From Ephydatia muelleri (taxonomy: Eukaryota; Porifera; Demospongiae; Spongillida; Spongillidae), in assembly GCA_013339895.1 (NCBI GenBank), contig JABACO010000011.1:7169858-7233857 (forward strand): DNA of 64,000 nucleotides, written 5' to 3'. The position numbers and the translations under genes were made by a program. The notes under the pieces were generated by a model, which saw only the letters and a list, made by a program, of their open reading frames with translations, made no database searches and was not told the DNA's origin. This document shows, piece after piece, positions 12,419 to 24,143 of this stretch (positions are counted from its first letter, which is position 1; every line of letters begins with the position of its first letter).

Positions 12419-14587
12419 GATGCTACACCACCCTGAACCACCTCTTCGTGCACTCCTGAATAATGTTTCAACATTTTTAGCTTATGTATCTGCATCACTA
12501 AAATGTGGAGTTAATCGTTCCTTTAAGTTTACAGTACCATTTAGAACAGACGTTTACATGTTTTCGTTTGGTTGGAAAGGAAAGGACCCTCTGAGGCATG
12601 GACTAGGGCGCTGGTATGAAAATGAAGATTTCAATACTGAATACTTTCCTTCCTGGTCCAAGTGTCATGAAAAGTTGGTGATGGATGCACCATTGACTTC
12701 CCTATTCGCTTACACAGTAAGTTGAAATGGTCATCTAGGACTTTTATCAAGCAAGATGATGGAACAGTAATGCCCAAGGCAAGGAGCTTTGAGGAAGTTT
12801 TAGTAGTAAACCTAGTAAAAAAAATGTTAGGACATGCTCATGGTTCTCAGAACTCAATAACCATTTGTTTCTTCCCATCACTGTCCCCTCCTTCCCACCT
12901 CCTTCCCATCACTGTCCCCTCCTTCCCATCACTGTTCCCTCCTCCCCATCACTGTCCCCTCCTTCCCATCACTGTCCCCTCCTTCCCATCACTGTCCCCT
13001 CCTTCCCATCACTGTTCCCTCCTCCCCATCACTGTCCCCTCCTTCCCATCACTGTCCCCTCCTTTCCATCACTGTCCCCTCCTTCCCATCACTGTCCCCT
13101 CCTTCCCATCACTGTCCCCTCCTTCCCATCACTGTCCCCTCCTTCCCATCACTGTCCCCTCCTTCCCATCACTGTCCCCTCCTTCCCATCACTGTCCCCT
13201 CCTTCCCATCACAGTAGGTATTCCATTTGTCAGGAACAATCTTTCTCACTAGCCCTCAGGGATGGGAAAAGTTGACATAAAACCCACAACTAGTAACCTT
13301 CCTTATTAAATAGGTGGTACAAATGAAACCACAAAGACCTGAGTTACATGTACCAGCTCTTTGGCCTTCTACAACACATTTGATACATAAACATACAAAC
13401 TTGTGACAACACCATACATGTACAAAGCCAAATACAAATGTCACATAGTCTGCATATTCAGTAGGCATTAAATGACCACACAAAGCTTTCCATTTGAGTT
13501 TGTCACCTGGAGGGTGGCTGGCAGTCCATGCCACATTGTTCATCAAGGTGGGTCCAATCCCCAGGCGGTCCCCACTGAGCCTGGAACCTGAACTGCTGGC
13601 AGACCACCTAGGTATGTACACTTCACTAACTCAAGAGGAGTTCTTTTTAACTGACCAGATTGGTGGGAGGAGGGAATACCTTGAGAGTAGTGGGGGGAAA
13701 AACAATCTGCCATGATAACATGATGTGATGGGGAGGAGGAGACAGTGATGGGGAGGAGGGGACAGTGGTGGGGAGAGGGGACAGTGATGGGAAAGAGGGG
13801 ACAATGGGGAAAGAGGGGACAGTGGTGTGGAGGAGGGGACAGTAGAATAGGAAGGAGGAGACAGTGATGGGAAGGAGGGGACAGTGATGGGACAGAGGGG
13901 ACAGTGGTGGGAAGGACGGGACTGTGATGGGAAGGAGGGGACAGTGGTGGGAAGGAGGGGACAGTAATGGGACGGAGGGGACAGTGGTGGGAAGGGGACA
14001 GTGATGGGAAGGAAGGGACAGCGATGGGGAGAAGGGAACAGTGATAGGAAGGAGGAACAGTGACAGGTAAGAGGGGACAATGATGGGAAGGAGGGGACAG
14101 TGATGGGAAGGAGAGGAAAGTGATGGGAAGGGGGACATTGATAGGAAGGAGGGGAGAGTGATGTGGAGCAAGGGGAACGGTACAACACAACCAAATGGCT
14201 GACCATCTCTTGAGCATTGTTTTCTACACTGTCATGTTGTAGTCCTGAGTACCTTGGTGGCCCCCACCATTCTTACTGCAATGAGAATGTTGAAGGTGGG
14301 CCAGCCAACAGGATTGATCCGCTCAGTGTAGGAATACAGGTAAAGAACTGAGTGTTGGGGAGGAGGTGGAGTGGGGTTGTGGTGTTTGGCATAGCAATAG
14401 TAAAACAGCAGCACACAGCACATGTTGCAGAGGTACAAGATACCAACCATTACCCTGTACAAGCTTCAAAAGTCACTGCAAAGCTGAACCCCCTTACAAC
14501 CCGATTCTCAAAGCTGTGTGTGCCTTCATCTGTGTTAAATTTGCAGCTGCATTGTCTCCCTCTCAGCCCAGGATACTGAGCAGTTAA
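12419..14587 (+). CDS. Candidate multi-exon gene of unknown function, plus strand, with minisatellites in its introns
   Basis: The best segment is 12419-12716, bounded by ttgcag and GTAAGT, reading MLHHPEPPLRALLNNV at its start and containing SFGWKGKDPLRHGLGRWY. A second open segment (12724-12820) includes KARSFEEVLVVNL. About 14241-14340 reads EYLGGPHHSYCNENVEGG and ends SVGIQ before GTAAAG. About 14467-14587 reads SHCKAEPPYNPILKAVC and ends at a stop codon. I recognise no domain. The pieces share a strand and are separated by two 20-bp minisatellite arrays that would sit in introns. They may belong to one gene, but no transcript supports it, and it could be an old transposon gene. Confidence 0.4.
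12880..13213 (+). repeat. 20-bp polypyrimidine minisatellite
   Basis: About 16 head-to-tail copies of ccttcccatcactgtcccct with a few variants (tttcc, tcccc). The 20-bp period is not a multiple of three, so the same peptide cycles through all frames. The array has strong strand asymmetry (pyrimidines on plus). Confidence 0.97.
13214..13729. other. Spacer between inverted minisatellites; possible exon traces only
   Basis: A 0.5-kb unique stretch. The minus strand from 13595 to 13430 has a readable segment (NNVAWTASHPPGDKLKWK) that looks coding, but its flanks are not clear splice sites, so I do not call it. Confidence 0.4.
13730..14172 (-). repeat. 20-bp minisatellite, reverse orientation of 12880-13213
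   Basis: More diverged array of gatgggaaggaggggacagt units, which is the reverse complement of the unit at 12880-13213. Unit length varies and single-base changes are common, so it is older or evolves faster than its partner. The two arrays form a large inverted repeat with a spacer of about 0.5 kb. Confidence 0.95.
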
Positions 14588-14659
14588 AAATGTTTCTACA
14601 CATGCCCAAAACCACCTATGCAGGAAAAAGTATATACATGCACATACATATATAGCATA

Positions 14660-15132
14660 CATGTACATGTACACGCATTACATACATACATACATACACA
14701 TGCATGCATGCATGCATACATACATACATACATCATACATACATCATACATACATACATACATACATACACATGCACATACATACATACATACATACATA
14801 CATACATACATACATACATCATACATACTACATACATACATACATACATACATACTACATACATACATACATACTACATACATACATACATACTACATAC
14901 ATACATACTACATACATACATACATACATACATACATACATACATACTACATACATACATACATACATACATACATACAATACATACATACATACATACT
15001 ACATACATACATACATACACATACATACATCATACATACATACATACATACATACATACATACAACATACATACATACATACATACATACATACATACAT
15101 ACATCATACATACATACATACATACATACATA
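14660..15132. repeat. CATA microsatellite (left edge of the transposon nest)
   Basis: Long tract of TACA/CATA tetranucleotides with interruptions (ACTA, ACAA, CATC). Transposon E1 begins directly at its right edge. ORFs of YIHTYIHT type are translation of the repeat. Confidence 0.97.
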
Positions 15133-15450
15133 CACTGCGTGACATAGTATCGTATGCAGTAATATGCAGAGTTTGCCCACGCCATGGTATGCAGATACAT
15201 ATCCAGACATGCACGTGTGCGGACCAATATACATACTCCTACCTAGATATGTCAACGTCCAGTGCAGTGTGCAGATGGTATTGTTGGGGCTAAGTATCGG
15301 GTGCGTATCGCACCCATATCGCGAGCAGCAGTTTAGCCCGTAAATTACGATGTGCGCAATAAATAGGAATATAGGCCGTTTTAACCACACCCATGAAAAC
15401 GCATTCATATGAGTGTGGCTACTATAATTACCTCGACCGAGTCGCGTACT

Positions 15451-15997
15451 CACAGGTAAGTTATTGGATCCCTATAATAATTGTAAACTTCTGATACCTA
15501 CATCTGTGACTATTTCTAGCGGGTGTAGCCTATTTGAGCAATTAATTTTGATATCATTATCTGCGCATGCTCGGTTTTAAGTTTTGCACGTGTTGGTCAT
15601 TAGTGGAGGTGACGACGCACGATCGAGCAAAGGAAACAAAAATAGGCAACTTGGTTTAGTTCCCAACGAAATAGGAGGAAAGGAAAATTGGACTACTGGG
15701 CTATCTGTGGAGACAGTACTAATGGAGCTGTTCCCAACGTCCAAGAAATTGGATTGTTGATTTTGATCATATAATGCTGACGAATCAGTGAGGTGCAACT
15801 GTGCAAGATAAAGAGTTTCGGACAACGCGGGTGACAGGCGGAGGTTATAAATGCATACCAAACGGACTTAAGCATGCTTACGTCATGTTTTGTTCTCTTA
15901 AGCACAGTGCCGACCAATAGAACGCCATTACGTGAAGAGTATAGTACGTTGTATGTGTGCATGTGGATTATGTGCGTGTGCCAATAACTTCAGGGTC
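15451..15997. other. E1 interior without recognisable gene
   Basis: By comparison with E2, the transposase should lie here on the minus strand, but no transposase segment is readable. A sequence ending in acaggtaagtta near 15460 resembles acaaaggtaagtta in E2 (reversed, near 39315), so a splice donor or promoter-proximal sequence may be conserved there. Confidence 0.5.
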
Positions 15998-16409
15998 AGG
16001 AGATATTTAAGCGAGTTACATCGAGACTGAAATGGTGGAAGTGACCAACCCCGGCAAAGAAGAAACGCAGGTACAGAGTAGGCATGCTATGACTTTCCTT
16101 TCTGACCACAGCTCTTGAGCCGACGCCAGGGTGTACTACGGCCAAATGAAAACGTTTCGCTGCATGGCCAACCAAGGGATGACGACGATGGCATTGTAAA
16201 GCATAAGCTAGCTACCACCGCGGTCAGAGAGTAAGTAAATGCTGAGTTCTTTGTGCATAACCTCTGTAATATTTTAGCGTGTGCTTGTAAGGAAACCGTC
16301 GACAAGTGCCGCGAGAGTAGTAGAGGCTCGTGCTCGCCTTCCAAGAGGCCTCTGCTAGGCAGAGAGTGCCCTTCTAACTACATCAGGAAAATGTGATGGA
16401 GACTTTGAT
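15998..16409 (+). pseudogene. Companion protein of the E1/E2 transposon family, broken fragment
   Basis: Three exon-like pieces match the companion gene of E2 (26431-27758). The first reads VRRYLSELHRD (E2: VRRHFETLKRAHRD). The second, about 16110-16228 after an AG, reads RRQGVLRPNENVSLHG and GIVKHKL (E2: RRQAVVRPGEKALWEG and GTIVKHKL) and ends at GTAAGT as in E2. The third reads RESSRG then SPSKRPLLGRECPSN (E2: HESTRG then SPSKRPPPEECPSN). Stop codons and frame changes in the first and third pieces show it is dead. The matching part upstream (coiled coil) is missing. The order and strand fix the orientation of E1. Confidence 0.75.
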
Positions 16410-16426
16410 CGCCAGCTTGGAACTAT

Positions 16427-16456
16427 CATAGATATTAGAGTAGAAGGATAGGAAAC
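16427..16456 (+). repeat. Left terminal inverted repeat of the P-type element
   Basis: 30 bp identical to the reverse complement of 21222-21251, preceded by the duplication GAACTAT. Confidence 0.93.
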
Positions 16457-16521
16457 GCAGCCAATTAACACGACCCCCTAACACCTGCAGTCCGCATAGT
16501 TCTCGTACCCAGGCCATCATC

Positions 16522-17612
16522 ATGGCACGATGCCAAGTCTTCTTTGCTGGTATCAAAGAAAATAGCCATTTCGAAGCCGCTTTCCGTAAGTAAGATCATG
16601 CTTGTATGCGCGCATGCACGTAAATAAACGTTAATTTGATGTAGGCGATTTTATTGCCGCTTTGGACGACATCTTGTTGGATGAAAGTTTTTTGCTACCA
16701 TCCCCTGTTTGCTGAAGCCTCGAGGAAAGCAGCCTGTAGTCTCAAAGAATGGATAGCTGCCAACAAAACAACAGAGATAGCAAGCGAGTTTCTGTTCAAA
16801 ATGCACGGATACATATCGAAAGCAGTGTGCCACGTCAGTTCGTCCTCTAAAAAGTTTAATGCTGGAGAGAAAAGATGTGGAAGTACTTACTACAAGATAC
16901 GGATATCTCCAACATTTAGGCGTACCTGGTGTGACTTCTTCATGCAAACAATCGGCAGTAATCCTCCACCACATCTATACCAACACATAACAGACCTACT
17001 ACTAAGCAAAATGGTTCAAAAGCATGTAGATGGAATAGTTGATCATACCAAAGAAGATGACACTGAGCCAATCACCAGAATTGAGGAATGTGCCTTACGA
17101 TATGCAGCTGGATATGTGTGCAAGCATTTAGTTGAAAAGCTAAAGAAGTCGTCACATCCATTAAGGGATAAGTTGATCTGGTGCCTTCACAAGCTTGAGG
17201 TTGATTTGTGAAAGTGAGCCCGACAATGACTCCACAGCATGGATAGAATATATTGATCGTGGTGGTCTTTGGCATATTAGTGGCAGTGTTTACCCTGTGT
17301 TTTATGCCATGGAGGAAGAAACACGAAGGCATGTGAAGAATACGAGCACACAACCACACACTGGATGTGAAGGGGTTAACGGATGCCATTACTTCCAATG
17401 ATGACATCTTGTTCTATTGGAGTATAGCTTCTGCTGAGTTTGGACAAGAGGAGGAGACTATCCTGCTTCAAGACATAACCAAACTATGGATAACTGTCAG
17501 AGGCTTTGCTTATGTTAATGGATGGGTAGAACAATACAAGCAATTAAAAAGCAGCACCCTCCAAAAAAAAAAGGCCCTGCGTAAAACACTTGAAGCTGGC
17601 AATTGCACTTGA
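16522..17612 (+). pseudogene. Second gene of the P-type element, unknown function, frameshifted
   Basis: An ATG at 16522 starts MARCQVFFAGIKENSHF in a 64-bp exon ending at GTAAGT; an AG at 16644 leads to DFIAALDDILLDESF in phase. The frame then shifts near 16700 to a 160-residue stretch containing FKMHGYISKAVCHVSSS and CALRYAAGYVCKHLVEKL, shifts again near 17200 (GGLWHISGSVYPVFYAMEEE) and near 17375 (NDDILFYWSIASAEFGQ, ending AGNCT, stop at 17612). The total would be about 330 residues. I recognise no domain; the RYAAGYVCK stretch resembles segments I associate with transposon proteins, but this is weak. It faces the transposase gene, with ends about 95 bp apart. Three frame breaks make it a pseudogene. 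Confidence 0.6.
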
Positions 17613-17706
17613 GAATATATAGTAGATGTGGTGAGCTTATATGTATTTTGTGCAACGTCACATGCATATACAATAATGTGTTCAAACCATTACATCACAT
17701 TACATA

Positions 17707-20700
17707 CTATGCCGTTTCTGTGCACATTTCTGTCTTTTCTGTTTGCGTTTCTGTATGGGGGGCAGTGCTATCAACAGTAGTGCTTTGTGTGCGCTTCCGA
17801 CCCCGACAATTGCCTCTCACTATATCATCCTGCAAAGAAGCCACAACTCTCAAAGCTTGTGTGTTCTTACAAAATTCGGTGACCGTGGGGTTGTCATTGG
17901 CTCCACCTCTTTGCCGCTGACACCCAAAGAATTTTTCCAGAGGGTCCTGATTAATCTTCTCGCTGAGAAATGATGTTACACCAGGAAGGGTGAAGATGTA
18001 TGTCACCAAGCCAATGAAGGATGTCACTAATTAGAAAAAGGTATTCAGCAGTAAGCCCATACATTCGAATAGCATCAAACAGAGCAACTGACCTGTTAGA
18101 CGAATTCCAAGAAGAGTTTCATTACTAAGTAACATGTTGCCCTTATCACCTTCAACATCACGACACAATACACTTTGTTCCCATTGGTCCAGGTAAGGCA
18201 GAAACTCCTTTTCTAACCAATTCAGCCTAAAGTCATTTGCTGACCTATAAGGCTGCTTGAATGGCTTCCTTTGAGTATAACCACTGCTGTAATTGTCGAC
18301 ATTTAGACAGTCAAAAAACTTATCCATCATGGTAATGAATTTGACTGTTTCACTAACTACTGGCCCACCAGTCAATTCCATTGCCTTTGCAACAGATTCA
18401 CTCAACACCTATTGTAGAATAATATTATGAAATTACAATACGCAATAAGCAAGAACCATAATTAACTAACCTGTGCCGCAAGATCCACCCTCATCTTAGA
18501 GAATGGAATTAAATGGATGTGCTCATATTTCAACTTTGGCACGATGCGCATGCCAGGAAACAGTCTTTGCAGGGTCATTTTCTAACTCGTACAACTCCTT
18601 GAGATGTGACCACAATATTTCCTTTCCATTGCACTGAAAAACAGAAACAAATTCAATGACATCTGAAACACACCCTCTCTCACTTACCCACATCCTCCTG
18701 TTCAACCAGCAATTCCTCACTGTCTTTATTAAATGTGGTGGGTCAGAAAAGAAGAAAATGCTACGTTCTGGAGCATGAGGATTAACAATCTTGGTATCCA
18801 GATGTGACTGTTTTTCATGGATTTTAAAAAAGCGACGGTTTGATGAAGCCCCATCAGCTGTGATGCCAAGCACGTTAAAGCCACACCTTTCCAGCCTTGC
18901 TACAGCACTCCATATGGGGTCAATAAGTTGGTCTCCTGTCAACGATGTTGTTGCAAATTGTGCATAAGGGAAGCAAAACCTATTGAACAGACCCCGAACC
19001 ATGATGACAAGCATTGACGTGGCTAGGTCCCTTTGTTTCCTCTCCAGCTACGAACTGTTCTAGCCCCATCAACTTATCATTTATGTCACCTAGGCTTGTA
19101 AAACCCAATAAGTTACCATTTCTTTTGTCAAACACCAAGTCTTCTTTGATGTGTACTTCATCCATCACAAGGATAACGCATTTCTCATACTCAGCACAAC
19201 TGCTCAGTTTAGCGGCATCCATCAACTGGCGATCCACCTCCACAGAGAATCCAATGGTGGTGGATGTAAAATAGGTGTAGTCCTTCAATGTACGTTGTGT
19301 TGGCAGTTTAAGTATTCCAGACCTGCGCATTGCCTCATATGCCTTCCCGGAAATGTGTCTCAAGTAGAGACACCACCTAATCATCAATGGATGCCATTTC
19401 ATTGATCGTGCATTCTTTACCAAAGCTGTTTTTTCCTGCTGTTCCCAAAATATTCGCTCCAGAGAATCAGGTGGATAGGAACCAACAACAGTAGCAGAAT
19501 AATCGACTACAATGCTCTTCAAGTCATCATGAGTTTCAGCATCTACTTCTGTACCATTGTCCTCTTCACAGTAAATAGCCACCTTTTTCCTGAGCCGTTC
19601 AAGCTGCAATGTTGTTTTACAGTGCTCTTTATGAAGCAAGGTAAGACGACTACGGAGATCTGGTGCAGACATATAACGATAGTTTGTGTGACTGGTAGGC
19701 ATGACCCTTTCAGTACTGGTTTCTGCTCTGTTCTGTGAAATCATTGCAAAAAGGCTTTTGCGATGCATGGTGCACTTCAAACACCGTTTTGCTGGACCAA
19801 TGCATATTAGAATCTCACAGCCACTGGAACGTATGGTAGGGTAACCAAGCATCAATTCCTCCATTTCTGCCACAAACACTGATTCCTAATGAAAATATAA
19901 GTATGACCTCAATAATTAAATAAAACTCAATATGATGCAATTCATACCATCTCTGCTGAAGAATGTCTTTTTAAGCATCAGAGCTTTGAAGATCTCATCT
20001 GGATTCCCCACACACAGTTGGCTAGCATCAACAGTCTTGATGGTCATATCCAAATCTAAAACTGGAAATGAATGTAGTGAAGTATATGATTACCATACAC
20101 AACATTCTTACCAGAATTAATTAAAGCTGGAAGGCTGCGTATCAATAATGTGTCCTAGCGGGGGACCAGTTTTCCACAAACTGTGACTTCCCAAGAGAAG
20201 TTGTACATAATCCGAAGATTAGTCTGAATTTCAACTAAGCCATCTGCAGACATCCACAGCTTTGCAAACAACAAATGTCCGCTATCTCCAATAGGAAACT
20301 TCACCCATCCTGTCAAAGTGAATGAGATTTGACAACGTAGAACAACTTAAAAATACACCATATACCTACCAGGTTGAAGTACATCAGTCCATTCCATGCG
20401 TGCTAGAAGATGGTTAAAACTATGTAACACTGTCCTGTTCACTATCTCCAAAGGAATTGATATCTGAAATTCAATGTCATCAAGTGCAGAAAAGGGTACT
20501 ATATATATACAAACCTTTAGAGGAAGGCGTTCAAGTGGAATAGAGACTTGTAACACACTGACTGTATCTAAGGGTATGTGCACTGGTAGCGCTAAGGTGG
20601 CATCCTTAGTCTTCTTCCTCTTTGTCTGCAGTCCAGCCTAAACTTGCAGTGCCCAGTCCGATTCATCAGTTCTATAGAGACATGAAATGGCACCTTCTTT
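17707..20700 (-). pseudogene. P-element/THAP9-like transposase, multi-exon, broken
   Basis: Exons read from splice signals on the minus strand: about 20700-20520 (KVPFHVSIELMNRTGHC, then IPLERLPLK), 20469-20372 (ending DVLQPG), 20313-20115 (KFPIGDSGHLLFAKLW), 20063-19953 (CVGNPDEIFKALMLKK), 19887-18471, 18412-18075 and 18017-17707. The RNase H-like core shows all three expected acidic positions: VILVMDEVHIKEDLVF, VLGITADGASSNRRFF and, near the C-terminus, QDPLEKFFGCQRQRGG; SDPPHLIKTVRNCW is also typical. Damage: frameshifts near 20610, 19030 and 18565 and an in-frame TAG near 20158. No N-terminal THAP zinc finger was found; it may be lost or lie in the unassigned 5' part. The core strongly resembles the animal P/THAP9 family. 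Confidence 0.85.
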
Positions 20701-21221
20701 TTTCCCCGTAAAGAAGCTTATTATTCAAAAACCAAAATGCGTTGCTGCATAGAATACATCCCCCAACATGTATCCTCAATATGGCCCAGAGCAATATCAA
20801 AATACGCACGCTACAAGCCACAGTTTGACCTCTTATCAGGAACTAGTTCTTTGGCCCTCACGCGTACAATATCTATCTGGCAAAGGAAAAACATACACCA
20901 TGCTGTTTAGTTTCACGAACCCTATACGAAAAATCATGCCAATACAATTTAGACGTATCCGTTTTGTATTCAGTACGCCTCAGTTCATATATGTATGTAA
21001 CTTCTACAAACGCGCGTATCTACCGTTGTAGGCATGCGCCACTAATAAAACTTACATCACCGTGATCAGCGTTCGCCGCTCTATCCGAATACACTCACAA
21101 ACGTTCTCTTTCTCTTTAAACTAGAGTCGTCGTTTTGGGGGAGGTAGCGTTTCACACTCAATTAACACCTATGCGGACTGCGCGCCTTAAAATCTATAGT
21201 AGACTATGGCTCACGTGATTT

Positions 21222-21251
21222 GTTTCCTATCCTTCTACTCTAATATCTATG
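21222..21251 (-). repeat. Right terminal inverted repeat of the P-type element
   Basis: 30 bp, exact reverse complement of 16427-16456, followed by GAACTAT at 21252-21258. Confidence 0.93.
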
Positions 21252-21344
21252 GAACTATATATGCCTGTTTATTTTTTGACCAAGTTGTATTTCAGCTGTA
21301 ATTGATTAAAATTTGCCGTATTATTGCTGGCGTGGTTCAGGGTT

Positions 21345-21639
21345 TAAGCACTAGCCTTCAAGTATGTAGGACAGAAAATGGATTTGAAACGATTCGAATA
21401 CATGACGTGTACAGAGTCTGCACGCGTTCATCTGAAGTATGCAGACAGGTGATGACGAATATACTGAATCCATATGCAGACCGCGATATCATACGTATAA
21501 GCGAAGTGTTCGTTCTGAGACGTATCCATGGCGCCGCATTCGGGACGTATGAAAAACTGCCCACGTGTCGAGTGCAGACGAGTATCGATTAGTATGGGTG
21601 CAATATACAAGGCTGCATACGGTACACTGTCGCGCCGTG
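21345..21639 (-). repeat. Companion-side terminal region of E1
   Basis: About 295 bp matching 26020-26315 in reverse, containing repeated TATGCAG-type motifs (for example at 21437 and 21473) and ending CTGTCGCGCCGTG at the insertion boundary. Confidence 0.85.
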
Positions 21640-21756
21640 ATAATAATAATAATAATAATAATAATTGCCATCGCATTGCACATGTACAACACGTTTGGGG
21701 GAAGGAAAAGATGAAGTGATAACAGTGAGTTAGTTTGAAAAAGAACACAACTGTTG

Positions 21757-22250
21757 TTAGGTGTTTAGTTTTGTGTTGACATCTGACTTCGACCAATTGT
21801 GATACTTTCTAAGGTGTATCTTGATACCCTTGATGGAGTTAGATGAAAATGGACAACCTGGTATTGGACATGATGCAGAAACCGCAGTGTTGATAGGTGG
21901 AATATGTTCACCGCTCATAGTAGCCCCTTTGTGTATGCGGCATGAATGAATTTTGACACCTTTCTCAGAATCAGATGTAAATGTACATCCCCTGATTGGA
22001 CAAGAGAAGCATTTTTGAATGACAAGTGATGAACTGGCGGACAGACGGATTGAGCCATGTTTCTGTGTGAAGTGACTATGCAAGTATTGATCACTTGTGA
22101 AGTATTTGTTGCATAAATTACATTTGCTCTTCGACGGAGAGGACAGACCCTTTTGGCATGCTTTACGAGATTTGTATTTGTTATTTATAGACTCATCAAT
22201 GGTTTTGGCACCCTCATTTAGCACTTACGCCATCTATCTCTGGAAAGTGC
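21757..22250 (-). pseudogene. C-terminal zinc-finger region of NL1
   Basis: After the frameshifted end of the reverse transcriptase the frame reads EGAKTIDESINNKYKSRK, then three Cys/His groups: CNLCNKYFTSDQYLHSHF (C2H2), CPIRGCTFTSDSEKGVKIH and CPIPGCPFSSNSIKGIKIH. These look like C2H2 fingers used in nucleic-acid binding by non-LTR proteins. It belongs to the same protein as 22250-24143. Confidence 0.7.
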
Positions 22251-24143
22251 TACAACATGCCAATCAGGTGGATCAGGAAAGCTTGTAGGTCATTAGATAC
22301 ACAGTCTCGCCACCGAAGCTTTGGCTTGTGTTGTGGGCGCTTGCCAGATGTTAGTTCACCAAATAGAATCATCTTTGGTAGTCTGTGATCTTCCATTCTC
22401 CAAAGATGGCCCAACCACCACAACCTAGACAGGCAAATGAGAGTGGAAGCTCTAATGGACTGTGACCGACTCAGAATAGATACGTTCGAGATATGATCAA
22501 AAGGATTAACATTGAGCGCTTGTCGAAGACAAGCCATATGAAAGGTGTTGATACGCTTGAGATTGTAGGCAGTGGTGGACCAGGTCTCTGCCCCATAAAG
22601 CAAAGCTGGTAAGACTGTTGCATTGTAGACAGCAAGTTTGGTTTTGGTTGATAGATTGGAGATTTCCCAAGCTGTATTTTTTAAGCAGCTGAACACTGAA
22701 GCAGCCTTGGCAATACGAGCATTAATTTCAGAAGATAAAGATGAATCTGATGACAATATACTGCCAAGATATCTGAAGGAAGAAACTACTTCTAGATTGG
22801 TTTCTTGGATGTGAAAGACAGAAGATTCATTTGTGGGATGAGAGGACGTAGACTGGATCATTACTTTTGTTTTGTCTGTGCTCACACATAAACCCCAGTC
22901 CTGGGCTGCTGTAGAGAAGCGATTGATAAAATCCTGTAGTGAAACACCATCATGGCAACTTGCCATGACATCATCAGCAAATCTAAGATCACAAATTGAA
23001 ACCGACATCGGAAGCCTTGTACCAGAATGTCTAAAAAGCTTTCCATCCATTTTATATCTGACTTGGACACCGTCATCAAATTCCTTCAAAGCATCTTGCA
23101 TCACTTTGTTGAAATATAGGTTAAAAAAGAAGGGTGCTAAAACACAACCTTGTTTTAGCCCGTTTGAGACTGAGAAGGGATTTGATAATACACCATTTAT
23201 ACGTACTGAAGCCTCCATACCAAAATGCAGTTGTTTAATGATGTTGACCATTTTAGCAGGGAACCCCAATTTACCAAGCAAGCACCAGAGTGCATCCCTT
23301 GGAACAGAATCATATGCTTTTTTGAGGTCAAAAAAACACATGAAAAGTTGGCAGTTTTGTTCTCGAGCTTTTTCTTGAAGTTGACGTGCGACAAAAACCA
23401 TGTCAACAGTCCCACGTTGTTTACGAAAACCACATTGAGTTTCATCGATGATAGATTCCGATATATCAGAAATGCGGTCTGCTATAAGACGAGTAAAAAC
23501 CTTTCCTGCAACATTAAGAAGGGAAATCCCTCTCCAGTTATCGCAACAGTGAAGATCACCTTTTTTAGGTACTGGGACGATCACAGAGTCCACCCATTGT
23601 TTGGGAACTTGCTCTGATGACCAGATCTCCAAAAAAAAGGGAGTGTAACGCAATAATAACATCCTCTCCACCAAAGATGAGGAGTTCAGCTGATATACCA
23701 TCCTTACCAGCAGCACATCTACATTTCATCCGAGAGAGAGCCTCCTTTACTTCAGCGATTGTAGGAGGGATGGCAAGGGATTCAATTGTAGGTTGTTGTG
23801 GAAACAGAGAAAGAACACTATTGTTAAAAGAATAGGTGGAGAAGTTAAACACTTCATCAAAATGGCTTTTCCAACGATCTCTGATTTCAGAGGGATCAGT
23901 GATAAGATAAGAACCTGATTTGTCATATACTGAACAACTCCGTGCAACTTTCTTGAATGAAAGCTGTTTCCAAGTTAGGAAAAGATTTCTCCAATCACCA
24001 TTTTTTCGAAAGGTATTGAGATCTTCGGCCTTTCTTTGCCACCAACCATTGTGAATCTTGCAGATGGAATATTTAGCAACATTACGAGCAAATCTGTATT
24101 TGTTTAGGATAGAAACTGGAACTGGTAAATCTTGTTTCAGCAA
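22250..24143 (-). pseudogene. Reverse transcriptase of NL1
   Basis: Two overlapping frames make up the domain. 24143-23600 contains EVKEALSRMKCRCAAGKDGI, the usual start of non-LTR RT domains. 23716-22250 contains QCGFRKQRGTVDMVFVARQL, FDLKKAYDSVPRDALW (first catalytic Asp), NGLKQGCVLAPFFFNLYFN and LRFADDVMA (the FADD catalytic pair), then the thumb region (VVSSFRYLGSILSSD) and a WLGHLWRMEDHRLPK motif typical of this group. A frameshift near 23620 joins the frames, and another near 22260 precedes the zinc-finger region. The normal product would prime on target DNA and copy the element RNA. Confidence 0.9.

Larger units (their letters stand above)
16427..21251. mobile_element. P-superfamily (THAP9-like) DNA transposon, 4.8 kb, nested in E1
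   Basis: The ends are perfect 30-bp inverted repeats: 16427-16456 starts catagatattagagtagaa, and 21222-21251 is its exact reverse complement. The 7-bp sequence GAACTAT abuts both ends (16420-16426 and 21252-21258) as a target duplication; classical P elements make 8 bp. A second, shorter inverted match (gcagtccgcatag) lies inside each end at 16487-16499 and about 21168-21180. The element carries two genes facing each other: a broken P-type transposase on the minus strand and an unknown protein on the plus strand. Confidence 0.9.
15133..21639 (-). mobile_element. E1: CACTG-ended (CACTA/EnSpm-like) transposon, internally deleted, with nested P-type element
   Basis: The left end reads CACTGCGTGACATAGTATCG and the right end, reversed, CACGGCGCGACAGTGTACCG; both continue with TATGCAG. 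The element is flanked by ATA on both sides (15130-15132 and 21640-21642), the 3-bp duplication expected of CACTA elements. Its left 0.3 kb matches the right end of E2 (39365-39658) reversed, and its right 0.3 kb matches the left end of E2 (26020-26315) reversed, so E1 and E2 are inverted copies of one family. E1 keeps only part of the companion gene and lacks a recognisable transposase. It was inserted between the TTA-type tail of retrotransposon NL1 and the CATA microsatellite. Confidence 0.85.

Noticed and set aside
12722..14217. Proline/serine-rich ORFs (PITVPSFPSLSP type)
   Set aside because: Translation of the 20-bp minisatellites; the unit is not a multiple of three and all frames are open.
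14596..15293. ORFs of YIHT or MYVC type
   Set aside because: Direct translation of TACA/TATG microsatellite. The same holds for CV/HT ORFs at 1111-1831, 39463-40189 and 40174-40924.
15577..15962. Minus-strand ORFs of 89-94 residues as genes
   Set aside because: No splice signals, domain or similarity to the transposase expected at this place in E1.
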